Source: Bacillota bacterium (lineage in GTDB: Bacteria > Bacillota > Clostridia > Christensenellales > SZUA-584). From it: a stretch of DNA of 41,489 bases. Position 1 is the first letter of the stretch. Each line of letters begins with the position of its first letter. The notes beneath the pieces are model-generated. The model did not search any database, was not told where the DNA came from, and saw only the letters and a program-made list of their open reading frames with translations. Below are positions 31,639 to 38,917 of this stretch, piece by piece. The position numbers and the translations under genes were made by a program. The stretch is from assembly GCA_023412005.1 (NCBI GenBank), contig JAEYOE010000004.1, positions 1-41,489 of the forward strand, given 5' to 3'.

Positions 31639-31669
31639 GAACCGGCCTTTCACAGACCGGTTCTTTTTT
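31639..31669 (+). terminator. Rho-independent terminator after the cupin gene
   Basis: GAACCGG and CCGGTTC (31639-31645 and 31657-31663) form a 7-bp stem followed by TTTTTT. It closes the fprA cluster, 15 nt past the cupin stop. Confidence 0.9.
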
Positions 31670-31685
31670 ATACATTCGTTAAATA

Positions 31686-31714
31686 TTGTCACCGGAAACC
31701 ATCAATGATAATAT
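31686..31714 (+). promoter_or_regulatory. sigma-A promoter of ogt
   Basis: TTGTCA (31686-31691), 17 nt, then TAATAT (31709-31714) preceded by TGA (extended -10), about 55 nt before the ogt ATG. Confidence 0.6.
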
Positions 31715-31768
31715 GATAATTGACTCAACCCTCTTGTCCCGTATTCGCAAAGCAGATTGGAGACCCCG

Positions 31769-32245
31769 ATGAATTTTGACGATATCACAAATCGCGTGGC
31801 TTGCCGCGCCGAGACGCCGCTCGGCGTATTCACGGCGCTCTATGAAAACGGCACCATACGCCGCGTGCTGTTCCCCGACGAAGAGCCCGGCAGCTTAACC
31901 GTCTATGACGATACGCTGCCGTTTGCCACGCAGCTCAGCGAATACTTTGCGGGCACACGCCGGGAATTCTCTCTGCCCATGCTGATTCCGGGCACACCTT
32001 TTAGAGAGGCTGTCTACAAAGCCGTCATCGCCATTCCGTATGGTGGCACCGCCTCCTATTCGGCTGTGGCGCTTGCAGCCGGGTATCCGCTTGCCATGCG
32101 CGCCGTGGGCACCGCCATGAAGCTGAATCCGCTGCCGCTGCTGATTCCGTGCCATCGCGTTATCCATAAGGGCAGCAAAGCGCAGGCCTACCGCGGCGGC
32201 CTTGATATCAAGAGCTTCCTGCTCGATTTGGAATCGTCAACATAA
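31769..32245 (+). CDS. ogt: methylated-DNA--[protein]-cysteine S-methyltransferase
   Basis: This suicide enzyme repairs O6-methylguanine by moving the methyl group to its own cysteine. The 158 residues show the family layout: an N-terminal domain, the FREAVYKAVIAIPYGGTASYSAVA helix-turn-helix with the Arg finger region, and the active-site LIPCHRVI, followed by AYRGGLDIKSFLLDLE. ATG 31769 follows TTGGAG by 7 nt, whereas the upstream TTG at 31757 has no site. It is a single gene or weakly coupled to the next, 30 nt downstream. Confidence 0.95.
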   Translation: MNFDDITNRVACRAETPLGVFTALYENGTIRRVLFPDEEPGSLTVYDDTLPFATQLSEYFAGTRREFSLPMLIPGTPFREAVYKAVIAIPYGGTASYSAVALAAGYPLAMRAVGTAMKLNPLPLLIPCHRVIHKGSKAQAYRGGLDIKSFLLDLESST

Positions 32246-32275
32246 CGCTGAAACCATTCTGAAGGAGATAAAAAA

Positions 32276-32848
32276 ATGCGCGATTTGAGTGAAATTGGTC
32301 TCTTGTTGAATCTTGATAGAGGGTCACGCGTTTTTCAGCTTGGCTCTCTTCTCTCAAAAAAGCAGAATAAAACAGCCGAAGAAGTTGAAATTGTAAAGAG
32401 CTTTAAACATGTCCTTCGAAACGCGGTTGTTTTTACACTTGTTTGCGTCATCATCATCGCAGCAGCCATCGTTTATTTGTTTTCCTCTGCAGAGATGAGC
32501 GGCGACGTCAAACGATACGGAACCGTTATCGAAAACAACAAGGTCAGGTACGTGCAAAACACAATGCAGTATACCTCCTTGAAAGATCTTGGCATTGACC
32601 TTGAAGCCGTCAATGAGGGAGATCAGATCATTCTGTTTTTTGGTCATGATGATCAAATTATCAATGCCATTCCTGAAAAAGCCGCAGATAAAGATTCGTC
32701 GATGAAAATGGCCGTTTTCTTAATTGTATTTGTGGGGTCTGTTGTTTTTCTGACCATAGCGACAGTGCTCATGAAGCGCACTTCGGGCAAAAAATGGTAT
32801 GAGTGGTTAGCCTCTGATGAGGCCATTCGCGCAAGCCTGTGTGAATAA
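32276..32848 (+). CDS. two-helix membrane protein of unknown function
   Basis: The 190 residues have two transmembrane helices (about 49-70 and 144-164). A soluble loop of about 70 residues between them holds GDVKRYGTVIENNKVRYVQNTMQYTSLKDLGIDLEAV-like strands. No family was recognised. GAAGGAGAT lies 6 to 7 nt before the ATG. Its base composition is more A+T-rich than its neighbours. It may be co-transcribed with ogt. Confidence 0.6.
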   Translation: MRDLSEIGLLLNLDRGSRVFQLGSLLSKKQNKTAEEVEIVKSFKHVLRNAVVFTLVCVIIIAAAIVYLFSSAEMSGDVKRYGTVIENNKVRYVQNTMQYTSLKDLGIDLEAVNEGDQIILFFGHDDQIINAIPEKAADKDSSMKMAVFLIVFVGSVVFLTIATVLMKRTSGKKWYEWLASDEAIRASLCE

Positions 32849-32955
32849 CAGCAAGCTTTGAGACAGACGTAAATCGCGTTTTAATAGCCTGAATTAGTTT
32901 ATATTCAATACGGTTTTAAAACCATCAGCAAAACATAATATTCGGACGGAGTCTT

Positions 32956-33846
32956 ATGATGAAAACGATCACACTCATGCTGCTGGCCATCTGCATGGCC
33001 TTGTCCCTTATGGGCTGCGGCAACACAACAACGTTATCAGACAAAGAGATCGACACCTTGTTTGCACAGCGTCTCGATGCACCCGGGCTGCCCACCGGTG
33101 ATAAGCCCGATGAGGCGATTTGCACCGACTACACGGATCGCGGGCTGCTGCGCATTTGCTACACAAAGCAGGCGGATGTGAAGCATAAGCTTCAGGTGCT
33201 TTGCGGCGACAGGCACATTGAATACAACTTAAAGGCCGATGGCAGCATTGAGGATTTTTCGTTGCAGTTCGGCAGCGGTGATTACACGGTACGTATACTG
33301 CAAAACGAATCCGGCAGCAGCTATGTTGAAAACGAAACCAAAAAATTCATCGTATCGCTCAGCAGCGAAACTGTTCCCTACTTGAATTCGGTGCAAAACG
33401 TCAGATGGGATTATAACGCTCAGCCCATTAAGGATGTGCGAAAAATCATTGCGCCCGCTTTGGAAAAAGCGGCGGATGATGAGCTGTTGACCGAATGCAC
33501 CCGCAGCCTTTACAGCTATATCTGTGCGCATATCAAATACGACAACGACAAGGCCCAAAACATCGGGTACGATTATCTCCCCGATATTGAGCAGACCTAC
33601 ACCGATGAAAAGGGCATCTGCTACGATTACGCCTCGCTGTTTGGCGCGATGCTGCGCAGCATCGGGATTCCAACTAAGCTTGTGAAGGGCTATGCAAAAG
33701 AAACCCCTGATGTTTACCACGCGTGGAACGAGGTTTATTTGGACGGCGAATGGAAAGTGATTGATACGACGCTAGACGCGACCTCAGGAGCGCAGGAACA
33801 GATGTTTAAAAGCGCTTCGGATTATACGAAGGTATCGGAATACTGA
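32956..33846 (+). CDS. transglutaminase-like lipoprotein
   Basis: The 296 residues start with a lipoprotein signal ending in lipobox SLMGC (Cys21). The C-terminal domain carries the transglutaminase/protease triad in order: Cys222 in EKGICYDYAS, His255 in VYHAWNEV and Asp270 in WKVIDTTLD. The N-terminal part (about 22-150) is beta-rich and unidentified. It is probably anchored on the outer membrane face and may act on cell-wall or peptide substrates. GGACGGAG precedes the two ATGs at 32956 and 32959. It is the second transglutaminase-like gene of the window, but a different subfamily from the one at 18714. Confidence 0.85.
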   Translation: MMKTITLMLLAICMALSLMGCGNTTTLSDKEIDTLFAQRLDAPGLPTGDKPDEAICTDYTDRGLLRICYTKQADVKHKLQVLCGDRHIEYNLKADGSIEDFSLQFGSGDYTVRILQNESGSSYVENETKKFIVSLSSETVPYLNSVQNVRWDYNAQPIKDVRKIIAPALEKAADDELLTECTRSLYSYICAHIKYDNDKAQNIGYDYLPDIEQTYTDEKGICYDYASLFGAMLRSIGIPTKLVKGYAKETPDVYHAWNEVYLDGEWKVIDTTLDATSGAQEQMFKSASDYTKVSEY

Positions 33847-34237
33847 GGTAAAATATTCTGCACCTTTTCACCTTTATGTAAGGACATTTGAAACATCAAA
33901 CGCAACCTGAAAAAGCGTAGTTCGGCCTTTACGGAAAACGTCTATAAAGTCTCTCAGTCCACCTCTGCGGTTTCGTCAGATGATTATATGAAGTACCGGA
34001 GAAAGCACTTGTTACATATCCTGTTTTCGCCATATTCTCTCCCCCAGTCACCTGTCGGTGACTGCCCCCATTCCACCCGGTTGGGTAGTCGTCAGAGGAG
34101 GCCAAGAAAAGAGGTTGTTTGACAAACTGAAAGTCCGCAAAATCGGCCTTTCAGCTTGCCTTTATTTCATAAGCGCGGTCTGTAAAAACACTTCATTTCT
34201 TTCGCTCTTTTTTCGCCAAATTACGACCATTTTCTTA
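33847..34237. other. geneless spacer with a family I-like repeat
   Basis: No real gene was found. At 34041-34105 a family I-like element has CAGTCACC-TGTC-GGTGACTG (a hairpin), then CCATTCCACCCGGTTGGG. The segment 33847-34040 holds no recognised structure. A long open frame that enters from 34058 is an in-frame extension of the XRE-cupin gene through this repeat and is not used. Confidence 0.55.
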
Positions 34238-34308
34238 TTGACGAAGAGCTTGCGTATATGCTTTAATATATTTGTTTGTTTACAAAGAGTAAACTTCAAG
34301 TTTAATAT
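34238..34308 (+). promoter_or_regulatory. promoter and palindromic operator before the XRE-cupin/pot operon
   Basis: TTGACG (34238-34243) with TTTAAT (34262-34267, 18-nt spacing) and TTTACA (34279-34284) with TAATAT (34303-34308, 18 nt) are two possible promoters. A perfect inverted repeat, GTTTAC-AAAGA-GTAAAC (34278-34294), overlaps the second -35. It is a strong candidate for the operator of the XRE-cupin regulator encoded directly downstream. Confidence 0.6.
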
Positions 34309-34339
34309 AGTGTGTTTTTATGAAAAGAGGCCAAGCGCT

Positions 34340-34882
34340 TTGGAAATCGGAAAAAAAGTCAAAGACCTGCGCATAAGGCTGGGGCTGACTCAGGAAGACC
34401 TTGCCGACAGAGCCGAGCTTTCCAAGGGATTTATATCCCAAGTGGAAAGAGACTTGACATCGCCCTCCATCGCGACGCTGGAGGACATTTTAGAATGCCT
34501 CGGCACCACCTTGAAGGATTTCTTTGCGGAGGTTCAGGAGCAGCAAAAAACGGTATACAAAAAGCAGGATATGTATGTAAAGACAGATGCCGAGCAGGGC
34601 ACCGAAATTGTCTGGCTGATGCCCGGCGCACAAGGCTGCTCTATGGAGCCCATTTTGCTGTCGCTTGAACCAAAAGGCAGCACGTGGCCCCACCCCCCGC
34701 ATGAAGGCGACGAGTTTGGGTATGTGCTGCTGGGCACCGTTACGCTTCACCTTGGCGACAAACAAATGCGTGTGAAGCGCGGCGAGAGCTTTTTCTTCAG
34801 CCCCAAGCACACCCATTATCTTGAGAACACAAGCAGCCAAACGGCGAAAATCATCTGGGTGTCGTCCCCGCCGTCATTCTAA
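34340..34882 (+). CDS. XRE-type HTH and cupin regulator (PuuR-like)
   Basis: The 180 residues hold an XRE helix-turn-helix (about 2-58, LRIRLGLTQEDLADRAELSKGFISQVERD) and a C-terminal cupin (about 105-175, HPPHEGDEFGYVLLGTVTLHLGD... FSPKHTHYLEN). This is the layout of PuuR and other small-molecule regulators of amine and amino-acid genes. TTG at 34340 is chosen: AGAGG (34326-34330) lies 9 nt upstream, and the longer upstream frame runs through a repeat. It is first in an operon with potABCD (21 nt gap), so it probably senses a polyamine and controls its own uptake operon. The ligand is not proven. Confidence 0.88.
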   Translation: MEIGKKVKDLRIRLGLTQEDLADRAELSKGFISQVERDLTSPSIATLEDILECLGTTLKDFFAEVQEQQKTVYKKQDMYVKTDAEQGTEIVWLMPGAQGCSMEPILLSLEPKGSTWPHPPHEGDEFGYVLLGTVTLHLGDKQMRVKRGESFFFSPKHTHYLENTSSQTAKIIWVSSPPSF

Positions 34883-34903
34883 CACTTTTCGGAGAAACCA
34901 AGT

Positions 34904-35944
34904 ATGAAAAAGATACTCGAACTGAAAAACATCAGCAAAGACTTCGACAAGGGCGAAGTGTTGAGCAATATCAATCTGTACGTTCGGCAAGGTGAGTTTT
35001 TAACGCTGCTCGGGCCCTCCGGCTGCGGCAAAACCACGTTGCTGCGCATCATCGGCGGATTCGAGACACCCGGCACCGGGCAAGTATTCTTCGACGGCAA
35101 AGACATCACCTCGCTGCCGCCGTATATGCGCCAGGTGAATACGGTTTTTCAGCATTTTGCGCTGTTCCCGCATCTGAATGTTTATGACAATATCGCCTTC
35201 GGGCTGAATATTAAAAAACTGCCCAAGGATCAAATTAAGGCCAAGATCACGGAGATTCTTGCGCTCACAAATCTATCCGGTTTTGAGAAGCGCCACATCA
35301 GCAAGCTTTCCGGCGGCGAAAAACAGCGCGTGGCCATCGCGCGCGCGCTCGTTTGCGAGCCTTCGCTGCTGCTGCTCGATGAACCGCTTGGCGCGCTCGA
35401 TTTAAAGCTGCGCAAAGCGATGCAGATTGAGCTTAAAAACATGCACAAAAAGCTCGGGCTCACATTCGTATACGTCACGCACGATCAGGAAGAGGCGATG
35501 ATGCTCTCGGATACCATCGTGGTTTTAAAGGACGGCGTGGTTCAGCACGTGGGCACGCCCGAAGACATTTACAACGAACCCAACAACGCATTCGTCGCCG
35601 ATTTTATTGGCGAAAGCAACATATTGCCGGGCCGGTATCTGGAGGACAAACGCGTTGAATTCGCAGGCGCTGCGTTTGACTGCCTCCCCCATCCGTTCTC
35701 ACCGGGCGACATGGTGGATGTCGTCGTTCGCCCCGAGGATATTGAGTTTGTGAAGTCCGGCGGCCAAATCAGTGGCATCGTGACATCGTCCGTGTTTATG
35801 GGCGTTCACTACGATATCCGCATTACCGATAATAACGGCAACGAATGGCTCGTTCAGTCGACCAAAACACCGGGTGAAGGCAACCGCGCGCACCTGTTCA
35901 TAGGCGAGGATTGCATTCATTTGATGCCGAAGGAGGCCTCATGA
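34904..35944 (+). CDS. potA: spermidine/putrescine ABC transporter ATP-binding protein PotA
   Basis: PotA is the ATPase that powers polyamine import. The 346 residues have Walker A GPSGCGKT (37-44), Q-loop in VFQHFALFPHL, signature LSGGEKQ (135-141), Walker B LLLLDEP (155-161) and switch His in THDQEE. A C-terminal TOBE domain (about 260-340) has VVRPEDIEFV. The family normally works as PotABCD. The stop overlaps potB's start by 4 nt. Confidence 0.95.
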   Translation: MKKILELKNISKDFDKGEVLSNINLYVRQGEFLTLLGPSGCGKTTLLRIIGGFETPGTGQVFFDGKDITSLPPYMRQVNTVFQHFALFPHLNVYDNIAFGLNIKKLPKDQIKAKITEILALTNLSGFEKRHISKLSGGEKQRVAIARALVCEPSLLLLDEPLGALDLKLRKAMQIELKNMHKKLGLTFVYVTHDQEEAMMLSDTIVVLKDGVVQHVGTPEDIYNEPNNAFVADFIGESNILPGRYLEDKRVEFAGAAFDCLPHPFSPGDMVDVVVRPEDIEFVKSGGQISGIVTSSVFMGVHYDIRITDNNGNEWLVQSTKTPGEGNRAHLFIGEDCIHLMPKEAS

Positions 35945-36747
35945 ACCGAAAAATCTACTCGGCACCCTATCTGTTTTGGGTATTGCTTTTCGTCATCGGG
36001 CCGATACTGATCACGCTGTTTTATGCGTTCGGCCAAAGCTCATTAACGTTTGACAACCTTGCCAAAGCGTTTTCGGGCGATTATATCAAGACATTTTTTG
36101 ATTCTGTGCTGACCGCGCTGATTGTCACGCTCGTCTGCCTGTTAATTGGTTACCCGGCAGCATACATCATTTCGCGGCTCCGCGCGTCTACCGCGCGCAT
36201 CATCATCATACTCATGGTCATGCCGATGTGGATGAATTTTTTACTGCGCACCTATGCGTGGAAGGCTCTGCTCGACTCAAGCGGCATCATCAATCAGCTG
36301 TTAACCGCATTGGGTCTCCCGTCGCAGCAGCTGATCAACACACAGGGCGCGGTGATTATGGGGCTGCTTTATAACTTTCTTCCGTTTATGATACTGCCGA
36401 TCTACACGGCAATACAGAAGATGGATCATTCGCTGATTGAAGCCTCAAGCGACCTTGGCGCAAACAAGATCAAAACCTTCGGGCGTGTGATACTGCCCTT
36501 GAGCTTGCCCGGCATTATCTCGGGTATCGTGATGGTATTTATGCCCGCCATCACCACATTTGTGGTGACCAAACTGCTCGGCGGCGGACACTATTTCATG
36601 TACGGCGATCTGATCGAATTCCAGTTCACGACGGCTCGAAACTGGGAGTTTGGCTCGGCGCTCGCGGTGGTCATGTTCCTGCTGATGCTCGTGAGCATGG
36701 TGATCATGCGCCGCATCGATAAAGACGGCGAGGGGTATATGCTATGA
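35941..36747 (+). CDS. potB: spermidine/putrescine ABC transporter permease PotB
   Basis: The 268 residues have about six transmembrane helices and the EAA loop (LIEASSDLGANKIKTFGRVILPLSLPGI) that docks on PotA. It pairs with PotC to form the membrane channel. ATG 35941 follows AAGGAGG and overlaps the potA stop by 4 nt (ATGA). The stop overlaps potC in the same way. Confidence 0.95.
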   Translation: MNRKIYSAPYLFWVLLFVIGPILITLFYAFGQSSLTFDNLAKAFSGDYIKTFFDSVLTALIVTLVCLLIGYPAAYIISRLRASTARIIIILMVMPMWMNFLLRTYAWKALLDSSGIINQLLTALGLPSQQLINTQGAVIMGLLYNFLPFMILPIYTAIQKMDHSLIEASSDLGANKIKTFGRVILPLSLPGIISGIVMVFMPAITTFVVTKLLGGGHYFMYGDLIEFQFTTARNWEFGSALAVVMFLLMLVSMVIMRRIDKDGEGYML

Positions 36748-37589
36748 AACGGTTTTCGAAGCGGTTTTATGTTGGCCTCATACTGCTGTTCTTGTATCTG
36801 CCCATCATTACGCTGATTGTTTTCTCATTTAACGGCAGCAAAACGATGGCGCGGTGGAGCGGCTTTTCGCTCAAATGGTACGGCGAGCTTTTTACCGATC
36901 CGATCATTCTTGATGCCATATTTGTGACGCTGAGCATTGCTTTGCTCGCATCACTGATTTCCACCGTGATCGGCACGATGGCGGCGTTCGGCATTAACAG
37001 CATGAAAAAACACGCCAAATCATTAACGCTGAGCGGCACCTATATCCCCATGATCAATGCGGATATCGTGACAGGCGTTTCGATGCTGCTGCTGTTCATA
37101 TTGCTCAGAATTCCGCGCGGATACATAACGCTGCTGATCGCACACATCACATTTTGCCTGCCGTATGTGGTGCTTTCGGTGCTGCCACGCCTGAAGAGCA
37201 TGGATTCGGCGCTGTATGAAGCGGCTCTTGATATGGGCGCGACGCCGCGTCAGGCAATGCTTAAGGTGGTGCTGCCCGATATTATGCCCGGTGTGATAAC
37301 AGGGTTCATTCTTGCGTTCACGCTCTCGTTCGATGATTTTGTCATCAGCTTCTTCTCGACGCAGGGCACGCTCTCGAATCTGTCTGTCTATATCTATTCG
37401 ATGGCTAAGCTCGGCATTAACCCGAAGATCAATGCGCTCAGCGCCATTATGTTTGTGGTGGTTGTGCTGCTGCTGATTATCATCAACAAACGCAGCCCCG
37501 ATGTGTTGGCCGCGCAGGGCGGCACATCGAAAAGCGGTGAATTTAAAGGCCAAAAAAAGAGCAAAAGCCGCTCAGGTGCGGCTGCATAA
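36744..37589 (+). CDS. potC: spermidine/putrescine ABC transporter permease PotC
   Basis: The 281 residues have about six transmembrane helices and the EAA loop (LYEAALDMGATPRQAMLKVVLPDIMPGV). The C-terminal ~25 residues are polar and Lys/Ser-rich, which is a little longer than usual. The start overlaps the potB stop by 4 nt. potD follows after 20 nt. Confidence 0.95.
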   Translation: MKRFSKRFYVGLILLFLYLPIITLIVFSFNGSKTMARWSGFSLKWYGELFTDPIILDAIFVTLSIALLASLISTVIGTMAAFGINSMKKHAKSLTLSGTYIPMINADIVTGVSMLLLFILLRIPRGYITLLIAHITFCLPYVVLSVLPRLKSMDSALYEAALDMGATPRQAMLKVVLPDIMPGVITGFILAFTLSFDDFVISFFSTQGTLSNLSVYIYSMAKLGINPKINALSAIMFVVVVLLLIIINKRSPDVLAAQGGTSKSGEFKGQKKSKSRSGAAA

Positions 37590-37609
37590 TTTTTCTTAAG
37601 GAGAAATCG

Positions 37610-38674
37610 ATGAAAAAAACTGTCCTCGTGCTTATGGCGCTCATACTCGCTGTATCGGCTTTTCTTGGCGGATGCGGCGGCACTTCGTCTTCCGGCAAGG
37701 AGAAGGTGTCCATCAATGTGCTGAACTGGGGTGATTACATTGAAGACTCGCTGATTTCCAAATTTGAAGCTCAATACGACTGGATCGACGTGAATTACAC
37801 CACCGTCGCATCCAACGAAGAGATGTATACAATCGTAACCACCGAAGGTTCCGATTTTGATATCATCTTCCCGTCTGACTATATGGTGGAGCGCCTGATC
37901 AAAGAAGACGGGCTGAATGCCATCAATTATGATAACATTCCCAATGCGCAGTATTTAAACAACTTCAACCTGGAGCAATCATACGACCCGGGTAACAAAT
38001 ACTCCGTGCCGTACACTTGGGGCACCGTGGGTATCTTGTACAACAAGACACTTGTACCCACACCGCCAACCAGCTGGAGCGCACTTTGGGACGATCAATA
38101 CGCCGGTAAAATCTATATGTATGACAGCATGAGAGATTCGATTGCCGTTGCGCTGCTTTACCTCGGATACGATATCAACACGCGTGATGAAGCCCAGCTC
38201 GCGGAAGCGGTGGAAGCGCTGAAAACCCAGAAGCCCCTCGTTCAGGGTTACGGCAGCGACGAAATGCGCGACAGCATGATCAACGGCAGCGGCGCGCTGT
38301 GCGTGACGTATTCGGGCGACGCGGTGTTCTCGATGCTGGAAAGCGAAAACTTAGGCTATGCGGTGCCGGAGGAAGGCTCTAACCTTTGGTTCGACTGCAT
38401 GGTGATTCCCAAGACCAGCCAGCATCAGGAGGCGGCGGAAACGTTCATCAATTTCCTGCTTGACCCTGAGGTCGCCAAGATCAACACCGAATATATCGGC
38501 TATTCTACGCCCCACAACAAGGCGCTGGAGATGGTTGACCAGTGGTATAAAGACAACAACGCGTATAACCCGGCTGACGATGTAGTGAAACGGTGCACCG
38601 TGTATCACGATCTCGGAGATTTTGAATCGAAGTATGCCGAGGCGTGGCAGGAGGTTAAGTGGTACACGCCGTGA
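37610..38674 (+). CDS. potD: spermidine/putrescine-binding lipoprotein PotD
   Basis: The 354 residues start with a lipoprotein signal and lipobox FLGGC, then a short Ser/Gly linker. The mature part, VSINVLNWGDYIEDSLISKFEAQY and DIIFPSDYMVERL, matches PotD, the extracellular polyamine receptor. Aromatic and acidic residues of the binding cleft are present (the first WGDY; YSVPYTWGTVGI; GALCVTYSGD). AGGAGA lies upstream. It is the last gene of the operon, followed by a terminator. Confidence 0.95.
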   Translation: MKKTVLVLMALILAVSAFLGGCGGTSSSGKEKVSINVLNWGDYIEDSLISKFEAQYDWIDVNYTTVASNEEMYTIVTTEGSDFDIIFPSDYMVERLIKEDGLNAINYDNIPNAQYLNNFNLEQSYDPGNKYSVPYTWGTVGILYNKTLVPTPPTSWSALWDDQYAGKIYMYDSMRDSIAVALLYLGYDINTRDEAQLAEAVEALKTQKPLVQGYGSDEMRDSMINGSGALCVTYSGDAVFSMLESENLGYAVPEEGSNLWFDCMVIPKTSQHQEAAETFINFLLDPEVAKINTEYIGYSTPHNKALEMVDQWYKDNNAYNPADDVVKRCTVYHDLGDFESKYAEAWQEVKWYTP

Positions 38675-38689
38675 CGAAATAGAGTTGCT

Positions 38690-38719
38690 AAGAGCCGGTC
38701 AGCAGATCGGCTCTTTTTT
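38690..38719 (+). terminator. Rho-independent terminator after potD
   Basis: AAGAGCCGGTC and GATCGGCTCTT form a stem with one G-U pair and an AGCA loop, followed by TTTTTT, 15 nt past the stop codon. Confidence 0.92.
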
Positions 38720-38917
38720 ATAGGCTTTGTGCTTTTTGGAAGGTAATACGGAGCATTTGATGAGCTATCAAAAAACAAAGACCCCATCAGTTTCCTATCA
38801 GCGACACTTCCCCTAGGAGGAGAAGGTATAAATTCACGACTGGAAGACGCTTATGATGCTCTCCGGCTAGCAATGGCAATGACGCCTTAATTTCAAATCA
38901 AGTGCTCCCCCGCCTCT
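38720..38917. other. short spacer with a decayed family I repeat, no gene
   Basis: CCCATCAG...GACACTTCCCCTAGGAGGAGAAGG at about 38790-38830 looks like a decayed copy of the family I palindrome. No terminator of the usual form for the minus-strand surface protein was found in this spacer. Confidence 0.45.

Noticed and set aside
34058..34339. 94-codon N-terminal extension of the XRE-cupin gene
   Set aside because: It passes through a repeat and both candidate promoters, and its translation resembles no family. The TTG at 34340 has its own ribosome site.
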